From positions 1-58,045 of the forward strand of contig JAUXSA010000077.1 of the NCBI GenBank assembly GCA_030681615.1: DNA of 58,045 nucleotides, in the 5' to 3' direction. This document shows, in pieces, positions 17,739 to 26,513 of this stretch. This DNA comes from Bacteroidota bacterium (GTDB lineage Bacteria; Bacteroidota; Bacteroidia; B-17B0; Aurantibacillaceae). Made by a program: the position numbers and the translations under genes. The notes under the pieces were generated by a model, which was given only the letters and a program-made list of their open reading frames with translations, did not search any database and was not told the DNA's origin. Each line of letters begins with the position of its first letter. Position 1 is the stretch's first letter.

Positions 17739-18740
17739 TTAAGCAACCGTATTTACTTTTCTGTTGATATAAACAACAAGCCATTTTATTCCAAAACCCA
17801 CTGCAACAAAAATTAAAAGTAAGCCCCAGATATTTGTAAGAAATAAAACAAAGTTCTTTAGGATCTGGAAACCATTTAAAAAAGAATCGCCCAATTTACT
17901 AAAGAAGGAAGGTTGGTAAGGTTCAACGTGTTCTTGCACTGCCACTAATTGTTTCATTACTGTTTGTGCCTGGTAGGCTTCTAATTTAATGGTGCTGTAA
18001 TTTACCTGGTCGGCAAGATCATAAGACTCAATTCTTTTTTCATCGGCCATGGTTTGTTTTGCTAAAATATTTTCTTCTGTATTTAAAACCTGAGGTTGTT
18101 TTGTTGTTACTTTATCTACCTTTTTCTCGATCTTATTTTTATAATTCTTGTAACAGTTCTCAGCTAATTTATTTGAAAACAATTTCATTTTTACATCGTC
18201 TGAGCGCAGAGTTCTGAAATCAATAAATAATGCAAGGTCACTTATCTGCCTTAAAACCGTATCTAATTTTTGGCTTGGAACACGAAGGGTTATATAATTA
18301 ACCGTTGTGTAATGCGTTTGTTCTAAAATTGAATCTTTGTTAATTTGCGTAGACTGTGTATAATGTTTATTTGAAGTTAATTCGCTCGACGAAATATAAC
18401 CACCATAACCCGCAACAATGTCTTCGATCTTTTTGCTGGAGTTTAAAACATCCTGTACTTTAAATTTAAGATCGGCCTTACGAATAAAATTGTGTGAAAT
18501 ACCATTAATGGTATCTGTAGCAATTCCTTTCATATAAGTGCTGACCGAATCGGCAACTTCTTGTGATGCTTTTGCGTGCTCTTCCAAATCCGACATTCGC
18601 TCGGCAGATGACCCGCAACTTATTAGAAAAGCTGAAATACTAAAGAACAAGAAAAACTTAAGTGCAAAATTTTTAGGCAATACCATTCCCGTTCTAACAA
18701 AAGCCTTGCCTTTATTAGAACAATATTTTATACTGTTCAT
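17739..18740 (-). CDS. DUF4349-type lipoprotein
   Basis: 333 residues. A hydrophobic stretch ends in the lipobox 'AFLISC', so the protein is a lipoprotein; the better start may be the inner Met at 18686 ('MVLPKNFALKFFLFFS'), which gives a normal signal peptide. The middle has 'IRKADLKFKVQDVLNSSKKI' and 'YGGYISSSELTS', the pattern of DUF4349, plus 'ITLRVPSQKLDTVL'; a coiled-coil follows and a membrane segment closes the chain ('LFLTNIWGLLLIFVAVGFGI'). DUF4349 proteins are envelope proteins of uncertain role. It is transcribed alone. Confidence 0.8.
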   Translation of the reverse strand: MNSIKYCSNKGKAFVRTGMVLPKNFALKFFLFFSISAFLISCGSSAERMSDLEEHAKASQEVADSVSTYMKGIATDTINGISHNFIRKADLKFKVQDVLNSSKKIEDIVAGYGGYISSSELTSNKHYTQSTQINKDSILEQTHYTTVNYITLRVPSQKLDTVLRQISDLALFIDFRTLRSDDVKMKLFSNKLAENCYKNYKNKIEKKVDKVTTKQPQVLNTEENILAKQTMADEKRIESYDLADQVNYSTIKLEAYQAQTVMKQLVAVQEHVEPYQPSFFSKLGDSFLNGFQILKNFVLFLTNIWGLLLIFVAVGFGIKWLVVYINRKVNTVA

Positions 18741-18827
18741 ACGTTATTAGATTTTATTATTTATACCGGAACTTAAAAAAGGTAACCTTTAAACAAAAAA
18801 GCGTGTAATTTTATAACAAATCTTATC

Positions 18828-19037
18828 ATGAAGAACCTCATCATTATCTCATTAATAAGTCTTCTTTTTAGTAATTGTAAGAAAGAATACGTTTGCGAAT
18901 GCACAAATCCGGGTGGAAAATTTAAGGCCTTTTCTAAACGAACAACCAAAGAAAAAGCCGATCAAAAGTGCAAAGACTATTACGATGAAAATTACGGGAA
19001 GATCTTAATGAGTGAAACCTTTTGCGAAGTAAGGTAA
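18828..19037 (+). CDS. Small lipoprotein
   Basis: 69 residues. The N-terminus 'MKNLIIISLISLLFSNC' is a type II signal peptide with lipobox Cys17, followed by a mature part of about 50 residues with 'CKKEYVCECTNPGG' and two more Cys ('DQKCKDYY', 'SETFCEVR'), so two disulfides are possible. No family recognised. It lies between divergent and convergent minus-strand genes and ends flush with the end of holA. Confidence 0.65.
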   Translation: MKNLIIISLISLLFSNCKKEYVCECTNPGGKFKAFSKRTTKEKADQKCKDYYDENYGKILMSETFCEVR

Positions 19038-20102
19038 TTAATGTAATATCTTAAATACTAACTCTTTTAACAACTCACCATTTTCAATACTTGGATTATC
19101 AACGCCCTTTGCTTTTAGGTCGCACTCTTTTAAGTAGGCAAAAATATTTTTTAATTTCCCTGTATTATAATTTAAAGCCGCTTTTGCATACCCATCAACA
19201 AAATAAGGATTAACACCTAATGCCCCGGCGGCGGCAAATTTACTTTTGTCAGGTAAAAAATGATATTTTAAAATTTTACTGAAATAACCATACAACGAAC
19301 TTAACACCATCACCGCAGGATGTTCTTTTTCATTAAAAGCAAAATAATTAATTATTTGGTTGGCTTTTAAAACATCTTTCTTTGCCAGAGCATCTTGCAA
19401 TTCAAAAACATTAAAATCCTTACTGATGCCAATGTTATCCTGAACAAGATCGGCTGTGATCTCTTTTCCTTTTGGCAAAGAAATTACCAACTTATTTATT
19501 TCGTTAGTTATCTTGCTAAGATCGTTCCCTAAAAATTCTGAAAGTAAAAAACTGGCTTTGGGCGCAATGCTATAACCACTATCTTTTACATAATTATTTA
19601 TCCATTCGGGTACCTGATTATCATATAATTTGTTTGACTCAAAATAAACAGCGTGTTTTTGAAGTGCCTTTGCCATCGCACTTCGTTTATCAATTGTTTT
19701 GTATTTAAAACAAAAAACCAAAATTGTAGTTGGCTGAGGATTGACAATATAATTTACAAATTGTTGCACGGCGCTGTTAGGATTATTTTTTGCAACCGCA
19801 GGACTATCATCTCCACCGGCACTTTTATTTAGTTCCTTTATGTTCTGTGCTTCTTTTACAATTACCACCTGATATTCGCTCATCATGGGAAATTGTTTTG
19901 CAAGGCCGAGGATACTTACAAAATCTATATCCTTTCCATAAACAATATTCTGGTTAAATTCCCTGTCCGCTTCATCTAAAACATTATTCTCAATATAATC
20001 GCTTATCTGATCAATGTAGTAGGCTTCTTCGCCCGATAAAAAATAAATAGGTTTGTAAATGCGGCGCTTAAGGTCGAGTAGTATTTGATTTGCTTCTTTC
20101 AA
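19038..20102 (-). CDS. holA: DNA polymerase III subunit delta
   Basis: 354 residues, the usual length. The N-terminal 'LKRRIYKPIYFLSGEEAYYI' is the entry to the AAA-like domain (no functional Walker A, as expected for delta), 'QFPMMSEYQVVIVKEA' and 'FLGNDLSKITNEINKLVI' are family hallmarks. Delta opens the sliding clamp as part of the clamp loader. It is the third gene of the minus-strand run comM/yifB, histidine kinase, holA, spaced by 19 bases. Confidence 0.93.
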   Translation of the reverse strand: MKEANQILLDLKRRIYKPIYFLSGEEAYYIDQISDYIENNVLDEADREFNQNIVYGKDIDFVSILGLAKQFPMMSEYQVVIVKEAQNIKELNKSAGGDDSPAVAKNNPNSAVQQFVNYIVNPQPTTILVFCFKYKTIDKRSAMAKALQKHAVYFESNKLYDNQVPEWINNYVKDSGYSIAPKASFLLSEFLGNDLSKITNEINKLVISLPKGKEITADLVQDNIGISKDFNVFELQDALAKKDVLKANQIINYFAFNEKEHPAVMVLSSLYGYFSKILKYHFLPDKSKFAAAGALGVNPYFVDGYAKAALNYNTGKLKNIFAYLKECDLKAKGVDNPSIENGELLKELVFKILH

Positions 20103-20121
20103 GTTCGTAGTTCTTTAAATT

Positions 20122-22089
20122 CTAAAATTTCATTTCAATTATAAATGTTGTACCATTTGTTTTTTCGATCTTTAAATTGGCATCCAATTGTTCTGCTAAA
20201 ATATGGATCAATTCCATACCCATTGATTTTTGGTTTAAATTTTCAAAGTTTTTAGGTAAACCTTTTCCATTATCGCTAATGGTTAAAATACAACCGGTAT
20301 TTGTATCGTTAAGCGAAACAGAAACATGGCCTTTTGTGCCAGCCGAAAAAGCGTGCTTATAGGCGTTTGTCAATATTTCGTTTATCATTAAACCCAAAGG
20401 CACGGCGGTATCAATATTAATTTTTCGGTCGCGCGAAGCGATGGAAGTATTTAATTCTATATTGCTGGAAAAAATAGTAGCTTCTATCTGACCAACCAAA
20501 TTCTCAACGTAATCTCCTAAACTAATTGTTGAAATGTTATCTTTTTGGTATAACATTTGGTGCGTTAACGAAATAGCATTGATCCTTTGTTGCGCATCCT
20601 TTAAAATAGTTTCTGTATTCTCATCCTCTACTTTGCCAAGCTGTAAACTTAACATGCTTGATATGATCTGTAAATTATTTTTTACACGATGGTGAATTTC
20701 TTTTATTAAAGCTTCTTTTTCTTTTAGCGACTGTTCAATTAAATGATTTTGTGAGCTGATCTGCTTATTCTTTAACGATAACTGGGCTTCACGCTTTTTA
20801 GAATTGCGATTATTTAATGTAAGGAAAATAATGATGGTAGAAAGAATAAAAATGCCTGTTAATAAATAAGCCCTGAAAGTTCTTTGTTTTGCTTCTTCAA
20901 ATTTATTTTGTTCAATCAGCCTGTCTTTTTCATTCAATTCGATCTCCGATTTTTCAATAGTAATAGCCACGCCTTGATTGTGGATCTGCCTTTCTTTTTC
21001 CATTAGCTGGAAACTATCATTAATATTTACATATTGCTGGTAACACTCATTTGACCTGTAAAAATCTTTTACTGAATTGTAATAGCTGGCGCATGTAAGC
21101 AAAAGCCTTAATTTTGGTGCAATGCCTTTTACTTTATCGTTCAAAAGATTTTGGGCTGAATCTAAATAACTTTTTGCGAGTTGTTTTTGTTTTAGGTTTA
21201 CATAACATTTTGTAAGCAGGTTGTAACTGTTGAACGCGCTTTCATAATTCTGAACTTTTAAACTGTAATACACATCCACTTTTAAAAGTGGAATCGCTGC
21301 TATTACATCCCCTTCATTAAAATAACTCATGGCCAGGTTACCATCAATTAAGGCCAGGAAAAACTTATAGAATGTTTCCCTATCCTTACTTACCTTTTTT
21401 TGAAGCAGCAGGTTTTTTGCTTTTAGAAAATAAAATTGGGCGCTATCCGATCTTTTCTTAGCATTATAAAATACGCCAATGTCATTGTAAAGATTAGCGT
21501 AACCATCTGTATCGTTCTTTGCAATATATTTTTTTCCTTCTATCCTGCGTTCATTAATTGCCTGGTCGGTTAAACCCAACATGTTATACAAAGTGCTTTT
21601 TTGATAGCCATAATCAATATTAATGCTGTCAGGCTTTCTATCCCATTTAACTTCCATTAAATGATGGATCTCAAAAGCTTTATTAATATCGCGGATCTTT
21701 ACAAATGCATTTTTAAGCATTGAATAACACTTTAAAGAATCATTTACGTTTGATGCGTGATTACGTAAACTGTTCTCTAAAATAAAGATAGCTTTGGTAT
21801 AGTTTTGATTGTACAATTCAATATCCGCTTCTATTTTAGCCAATAAAAATTTTGCTTCTTTACTTTGCGAACGCAAATACACTAATCGTTTTACATTTTC
21901 TAACGTATCTTTTATCTGGGGATAGATATCTTTTATTTCAGAAAAAGGCACAGAGGAAACCAGGCGTACTTTAGTTTTAAGATCAGCCTTGTTGAATTTT
22001 TCTAAAAATTGTTTAGGGTCAGTTTCTGCCTTAAAAAATAAAGGCAAAAAAAGTACAGCAAAATAAATATGTCTTAAATTTATTTTCAA
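20122..22089 (-). CDS. TPR-containing sensor histidine kinase (HisKA_2 type)
   Basis: 655 residues. A signal-like N-terminus precedes a periplasmic tetratricopeptide region (about 30-360) with 'AIFILENSLRNHASN', 'YANLYNDIGVFYNAKKRSDS' and similar helices. A membrane segment near 405-425 ('AYLLTGIFILSTIIIFLTL') and a coiled-coil follow. The phospho-acceptor is in 'KEIHHRVKNNLQ' (His466/His467), then the ATPase with 'NEILTNAYKHAF' (N box), 'DNGKGLP' (G1) and 'SMGMELI'. No response regulator is adjacent, so its partner is elsewhere. It lies eight bases after comM/yifB. Confidence 0.92.
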   Translation of the reverse strand: MKINLRHIYFAVLFLPLFFKAETDPKQFLEKFNKADLKTKVRLVSSVPFSEIKDIYPQIKDTLENVKRLVYLRSQSKEAKFLLAKIEADIELYNQNYTKAIFILENSLRNHASNVNDSLKCYSMLKNAFVKIRDINKAFEIHHLMEVKWDRKPDSINIDYGYQKSTLYNMLGLTDQAINERRIEGKKYIAKNDTDGYANLYNDIGVFYNAKKRSDSAQFYFLKAKNLLLQKKVSKDRETFYKFFLALIDGNLAMSYFNEGDVIAAIPLLKVDVYYSLKVQNYESAFNSYNLLTKCYVNLKQKQLAKSYLDSAQNLLNDKVKGIAPKLRLLLTCASYYNSVKDFYRSNECYQQYVNINDSFQLMEKERQIHNQGVAITIEKSEIELNEKDRLIEQNKFEEAKQRTFRAYLLTGIFILSTIIIFLTLNNRNSKKREAQLSLKNKQISSQNHLIEQSLKEKEALIKEIHHRVKNNLQIISSMLSLQLGKVEDENTETILKDAQQRINAISLTHQMLYQKDNISTISLGDYVENLVGQIEATIFSSNIELNTSIASRDRKINIDTAVPLGLMINEILTNAYKHAFSAGTKGHVSVSLNDTNTGCILTISDNGKGLPKNFENLNQKSMGMELIHILAEQLDANLKIEKTNGTTFIIEMKF

Positions 22090-22097
22090 ATGTAATA

Positions 22098-23639
22098 TTA
22101 TCCAGCCCAGCCATCACGGTCTAAACTTCTATACTGAATAGCCTCGGCAATATGGTTCGTTTCAATATTCTTTGAATTATCAAGATCAGCAATAGTTCGT
22201 GCTACTTTTAAAATTCTGTCATAAGCCCTGGCACTTAAACCTAAGCGTTCCATGGCATTTTTTAAAAGCGTGTTACCTGTTTCATTTAATTCACAATAGG
22301 TTTTTAGGTCTTTGGTACGCATTTGTGCATTGCAATGCACATTTTCATCCTCGTTAAATCTATCGCTTTGTATTAACCTTGCCTGTATAACACGCTCACG
22401 AATAGCCTTACTTGTTTCTGTATTAGTTTGTTTACTTAGTTCGCTAAAAGGTACGGGTGTTACTTCGATGTGAAGATCTATTCTATCTAACAAAGGGCCA
22501 CTTATTTTGTTTAAATATTTTTGCACTATACCCGGGGCACAAACACATTCTTTTTCAGGATGATTGTAATAACCACAAGGACAAGGATTCATGCTTGCAA
22601 TTAACATAAAGCTGGCAGGGTAATCGACACTGAATTTTGCCCGGCTAATATTTACAACTCTATCTTCTAACGGTTGGCGCATTACCTCAAGTACCGTTCT
22701 TTTAAATTCTGGTAACTCATCTAAAAATAAAACACCGTTATGCGCTAAACTAATTTCGCCCGGCTGTGGATTATTTCCTCCGCCAACTAAAGCCACATCA
22801 GAAATAGTATGATGAGGGCTCCTAAACGGACGTTGCGTTACAAGACCTTTTCCACCTTTACCGGTTTTACCTGCAACACTATGGATCTTTGTTGTTTCTA
22901 ACGCTTCTTGCATAGTAAGTGGCGGCAAGATACTTGGTAAGCGTTTGCTTAACATGGTTTTACCGGCTCCCGGCGGACCAATTAAAATTGCATTGTGCCC
23001 ACCGGCAGCGGCAATTTCAAGTGCGCGTTTAATATTTTCCTGACCTTTAACATCCGAAAAATCGAATTCAATGTTCTCTAACTGATTTAAAAATGCTGTG
23101 TTAAGATCTATTTTTGCTTTTGGCAACGCCTCGCCACTATTAAAAAATTCGATAACCTGTTTAATGTTGTTGGCGCATAAAACCTCAAGACCATCCACAA
23201 CAGCGGCTTCGCCGGAGTTTATTTCAGGAAGGATGATACCCTTAAAACCTTCTTTCTTTGCCTGTATAGCAATAGGTAACGCGCCTCTTATTGGTCTGAT
23301 GTCCCCATCCAGAGCAAGTTCTCCCATTATTACATAATCTGTAATTGTATCTGAAATAATTTGTTCGCTTGAAGCAAGAATTCCAACTGCAATGGTTAGA
23401 TCGTAGGCAGAGCCTTCTTTGCGGATATCCGCAGGTGCCATATTAACTGTAATTTGTTTTCCGGGAATTTTGTAACCGGTTTGTTTTAATGCTGTATGTA
23501 TCCGGTGATGACTCTCTTTTACTGCACTATCGGGCAATCCAACGAGGTAAAAATTGATCCCGGTACCCATACTCACCTCAACTGTAACTTTGGTAGCACT
23601 TATGCCTTGCACTGCATACCCAAATGTTTTTACCAACAT
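22098..23639 (-). CDS. comM: YifB/ComM-family Mg-chelatase-like AAA ATPase
   Basis: 513 residues, full length. The N-terminal S5/Lon-like domain ('MLVKTFGYAVQGISATKVTV') is followed by the AAA core: Walker A 'GPPGAGKTMLSK', Walker B 'LFLDELPEF', and a Cys cluster 'NPCPCGYYNHPEKECVC'. ComM homologues are hexameric helicases that help branch migration of transforming DNA. It heads the run with the histidine kinase and holA. Symbol by homology to the ComM/YifB group. Confidence 0.92.
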   Translation of the reverse strand: MLVKTFGYAVQGISATKVTVEVSMGTGINFYLVGLPDSAVKESHHRIHTALKQTGYKIPGKQITVNMAPADIRKEGSAYDLTIAVGILASSEQIISDTITDYVIMGELALDGDIRPIRGALPIAIQAKKEGFKGIILPEINSGEAAVVDGLEVLCANNIKQVIEFFNSGEALPKAKIDLNTAFLNQLENIEFDFSDVKGQENIKRALEIAAAGGHNAILIGPPGAGKTMLSKRLPSILPPLTMQEALETTKIHSVAGKTGKGGKGLVTQRPFRSPHHTISDVALVGGGNNPQPGEISLAHNGVLFLDELPEFKRTVLEVMRQPLEDRVVNISRAKFSVDYPASFMLIASMNPCPCGYYNHPEKECVCAPGIVQKYLNKISGPLLDRIDLHIEVTPVPFSELSKQTNTETSKAIRERVIQARLIQSDRFNEDENVHCNAQMRTKDLKTYCELNETGNTLLKNAMERLGLSARAYDRILKVARTIADLDNSKNIETNHIAEAIQYRSLDRDGWAG

Positions 23640-23739
23640 ATATGCAAGTTAACCAATTTTCTTATAGTAAGAACTTAAATTTTCTCGTTTAATTTTAACA
23701 AATAAGTTGCTTTTTACCTATAAAAAACAGCCCTCTTCT

Positions 23740-23772
23740 TTTACAATTCGGCTTTCTTAATTTACAATTCGG
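23740..23772. promoter_or_regulatory. Two-box LytTR-type operator
   Basis: The 12-mer TTTACAATTCGG occurs twice, at 23740-23751 and 23761-23772, a start-to-start distance of 21 bases. The core ACAATTCGG agrees at eight of nine positions with the published LytTR half-site ([TA][AC][CA]GTTN[AG][TG]), and two direct repeats about two helical turns apart are what LytTR dimers bind. The pair ends 25 bases before a near-consensus -7 box (23798-23805, GACCTTTG), a normal activator position. Confidence 0.6.
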
Positions 23773-23822
23773 TATAAATCAACTCCTTACTTTTTAAGAC
23801 CTTTGTTTTAAAACCAGCTATC

Positions 23823-24530
23823 ATGAAAAAACTATTTATCTTATTTTTTGCATTCACGTTCTATAATACTATAAAAGCTTAGGCGCCAGACCTTAAAACA
23901 GGTGTTAGTTTTAACTACAATTGGGCTCAACAAACAAACGATTTAAGCCTGACCTGCGATTTTTATAATGTTGGCGGCAATACCAGCACAACAATTACAA
24001 TTGCTTACATAGCTTCAACAGACTTAACCATTGATGTTGGCGACTATTTGCTTGATTACATATGGCTTCTGGTACTGTTGCAAACGCATTTTCTACAGTT
24101 AATTAACCGCGCAACTAGCGCCAGATGCGCTGCCTACAGCGGTAAACAACCTTATAGTTTTTATTGATTATGGTGATAATGTGTCAGAATCAAATGAGAA
24201 TAATAATATTTTTAAGTTTGGCACTTTTAATTTTACAAACCAGGGTGTTGGCATTAAAGAGAACATTTCAAATATACTGGATATTAGTGTTTACCCAAAC
24301 CCGGCAACAGAAAAGCTGAAAATTATGCTAGATCTTAAAGAAAAAATAAATGGCATTAACTATTCGCTCATGGATATTTCGGGACATGATGTACTTCACA
24401 ATTCCTTTGAAACAGATGAGCTGTCAATAAAAAAACAAGTTATCTTGCCTTCTCTTGCCGAAGGAATATATTTTTAAATATAAAAAGTAACACTGCAACA
24501 ATAGCAACTAAAAAAATTATTATTAACTAA
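23823..24530 (+). pseudogene. Decayed CARDB-like secreted protein with T9SS domain
   Basis: A signal peptide (MKKLFILFFAFTFYNTIKA) is followed at once by TAG at 23880-23882, where CAG (Gln) would give the usual cleavage site. Reading on, 'GVSFNYNWAQQTNDLSLTCD' and 'YNVGGNTSTT' look like a CARDB domain. The frame then shifts near 24055, again near 24107, resuming with 'IVFIDYGDNVSESNENNN', and the sorting domain 'ISVYPNPATEKLKIM' is cut by a one-base loss in the T-run at 24470-24475; with that base restored it would end 'ATKKIIIN' and stop at 24528. At least four lesions argue for real decay rather than a single sequencing error. Confidence 0.85.
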
Positions 24531-24650
24531 TTAATGGGATTGCCCTTTTTTAGGCTATGATTTTGGTTTATGGTAATTGAGATTTAAACATAAAGTGGGG
24601 TTTGATGAGTTAATAAACAGCATTTAATTACTTATATAGAAGATTAATTT

Positions 24651-24679
24651 TTGAGTTTTTAATTTTTTTTGTAGGTTTG
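24651..24679 (+). promoter_or_regulatory. Bacteroidota promoter (TTG ... TAGGTTTG)
   Basis: A -33 TTG at 24651-24653 and an exact -7 box TAGGTTTG at 24672-24679 with an 18-base spacer, the canonical Bacteroidota arrangement, 20 bases before the ATG at 24699. Confidence 0.65.
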
Positions 24680-24698
24680 ATTAAATATTATCCTAAAA

Positions 24699-25133
24699 AT
24701 GAAAAATTTACTACTTGCTACATCGCTTTTTTTTACATTAACTTCTTTTTCGCAGGACAAGACCATAGAGTTAAACTGCTACAATAAATGGGCTGCTAAG
24801 TTTGAAGACAGGGGTGCAGAAGATGTTAAAGATGGTGTTTACGAAGATGTTATTATTACTAACCGCCAGGGAGCAAAGGCTGTTTGCAATAACGGGAAGG
24901 CTGAAGTAATAAAAGGGAAGCTGACAAAGTTTTACATTTTATTAAGCGATGGCACTTATGAAGAAGTAAAAAGGACCTGGAAAAACGCTTCAAATGAAAA
25001 CGTTACCATAATAAACGGAATCAGCAAAAGTATGATCTCTGTACATAATGAACTTATTAATGTTTTGTGGCCAAGTAAAATAAAGCCTAAAAAAGCAAAG
25101 CCTACAACCGCACCTGATCCTACCGACGATTAA
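24699..25133 (+). CDS. Exported hypothetical protein
   Basis: 144 residues. Signal peptide 'MKNLLLATSLFFTLTSFSQ', then a small compact domain with 'ELNCYNKWAAKFEDRGAEDV' and 'DGVYEDVIITNRQGAKAVC' (two Cys that could pair), ending in a Lys/Pro-rich tail 'KIKPKKAKPTTAPDPTDD'. No family recognised. It has its own promoter and precedes hemA by 85 bases on the same strand. Confidence 0.72.
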   Translation: MKNLLLATSLFFTLTSFSQDKTIELNCYNKWAAKFEDRGAEDVKDGVYEDVIITNRQGAKAVCNNGKAEVIKGKLTKFYILLSDGTYEEVKRTWKNASNENVTIINGISKSMISVHNELINVLWPSKIKPKKAKPTTAPDPTDD

Positions 25134-25202
25134 GTATGATAATTATCATCTCCAAAGGCTGGTAAATGACAGTTTTATGACAAATAAAAGCCAATTATAT
25201 AC

Positions 25203-25210
25203 CATCTTTG
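25203..25210 (+). promoter_or_regulatory. -7 box of hemA (CATCTTTG) next to its start codon
   Basis: CATCTTTG differs from TAnnTTTG at one base and ends eight bases before the TTG start codon at 25219, which implies a leader of only a few bases. Confidence 0.45.
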
Positions 25211-25218
25211 CGGTATAA

Positions 25219-26448
25219 TTGGATTCCTTTAAAATAATAGCTTTTACTCACAAAAATTTGCCGTTCGACCTGATCGGTAAATTACATTTGAACCAGGACG
25301 AACAAAGTACCGTTTTAGGAGCCATAAAGTTAAATTTTGGGTTTGACGAGTTTTTGTTCTTAAGTACTTGTAACCGCGTAGAGCTTTTTATTACATCACC
25401 ACAAGAATTAAACAAAGTTTTTATTAAAGAGTTGGTGCTGTTCTTAAACAGTCGCTTAAATAATGTTGAAGCAAACGAGTTATCAGACAATGCCGAGTGT
25501 TATTCGGGCGACGATGCCGTTGAGCACATTTTAAAAGTTGCTTCATCATTAGACTCAATGGTGGTTGGCGAACGTGAAATTATTACGCAGGTTAGAAAAG
25601 CTTACGATTTTTGTAACATGTTAGGATTGACGGGAGATTTTATTCGTTTGTTAACCAAACAAACCATTGAAACAGCAAAAGATATTTATACCAATACAGA
25701 TATTGCAAAGAACCCCGTTTCGGTAGCATCACTAGCTTACAGACAATTAAGGGATTTAGGCATTAAGAACGACGCTCGTATAATATTTGTAGGTAGCGGC
25801 GAAACAAATACGGTGCTTGCCAGCTATTTACAAAAACACAAGTTCGCTAATTTTACTGTTTTTAACCGTTCATTGGCTAATGGTGAAAAATTGGCTGCTA
25901 TTTTAAAAGGCAAAGCTTTTGAATTCTCTAAATTAAACGATTTTAAAGAAGGCTTTGATGTGTTGATCGTTTGTACGTCAAGCAGCGAACCGTTAATAAC
26001 CAAAGCTATTTTTGACAAACTGAATGGAAAAGAAACATCCAAAAAAGTAATTATCGATCTTGCTATACCGGCTAATGTAGAAGAAGTTGTTGCTAAAGAT
26101 AAATTAGTGCGCTACATTGATATTAATTCTTTAAAAGCACAAGCCGAAGCCAACCTTGAACTACGCAAAGGCGAAATTGATAAATGCGAACAGATCATAA
26201 AAAATAAAACCGAACAGTTCCGTTGGTTACATAAAGAACGTAGAATTGAGTTAGCCTTTGGCGAAGTGCCAAAACAAGTAAAAGCCATTAAAGATCTTGC
26301 GGTAAACGAAGTGTTTGCCAAAGAAATTAATTTGTTAGATAACCAAAGCAAAGAAGTTTTAGAAAAAGTACTTTGTTACGTTGAAAAAAAATACAACGCC
26401 GTTGCTATTAAAACAGCCAAAGAGTTGTTGTTGAATTCGAAGAATTAA
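25219..26448 (+). CDS. hemA: Glutamyl-tRNA reductase
   Basis: 409 residues from a TTG start; no ATG or GTG lies nearer to the conserved N-terminus 'FKIIAFTHKNLP'. The catalytic Cys51 is in 'LSTCNRVELF'. The NADPH site follows in 'GSGETNTVLASYL' and the C-terminal dimerisation helices close the chain. It makes glutamate-1-semialdehyde, the first committed step of tetrapyrrole synthesis. A perfect terminator follows. hemC-hemD (38052) and hemE (48933) are in the same window but not in one operon. Confidence 0.96.
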   Translation: MDSFKIIAFTHKNLPFDLIGKLHLNQDEQSTVLGAIKLNFGFDEFLFLSTCNRVELFITSPQELNKVFIKELVLFLNSRLNNVEANELSDNAECYSGDDAVEHILKVASSLDSMVVGEREIITQVRKAYDFCNMLGLTGDFIRLLTKQTIETAKDIYTNTDIAKNPVSVASLAYRQLRDLGIKNDARIIFVGSGETNTVLASYLQKHKFANFTVFNRSLANGEKLAAILKGKAFEFSKLNDFKEGFDVLIVCTSSSEPLITKAIFDKLNGKETSKKVIIDLAIPANVEEVVAKDKLVRYIDINSLKAQAEANLELRKGEIDKCEQIIKNKTEQFRWLHKERRIELAFGEVPKQVKAIKDLAVNEVFAKEINLLDNQSKEVLEKVLCYVEKKYNAVAIKTAKELLLNSKN

Positions 26449-26466
26449 AATTTATTTAAAATGAAT

Positions 26467-26497
26467 AAAAAAAGCCGCAAGAATTTGCGGCTTTTTT
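26467..26497. terminator. Bidirectional intrinsic terminator
   Basis: Stem AAAAAAGCCGCAA / TTGCGGCTTTTTT around a four-base loop (26481-26484), with A- and T-runs. It ends hemA and the convergent tail-fibre-like gene. Confidence 0.9.
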
Positions 26498-26513
26498 ATG
26501 TTTAATCAATATG

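Noticed and set aside
24181-24477. 98-codon frame taken as a separate small protein
   Set aside because: It is the 3' part of the decayed T9SS gene that starts at 23823; it has no signal peptide and its last residues are cut by a frameshift.
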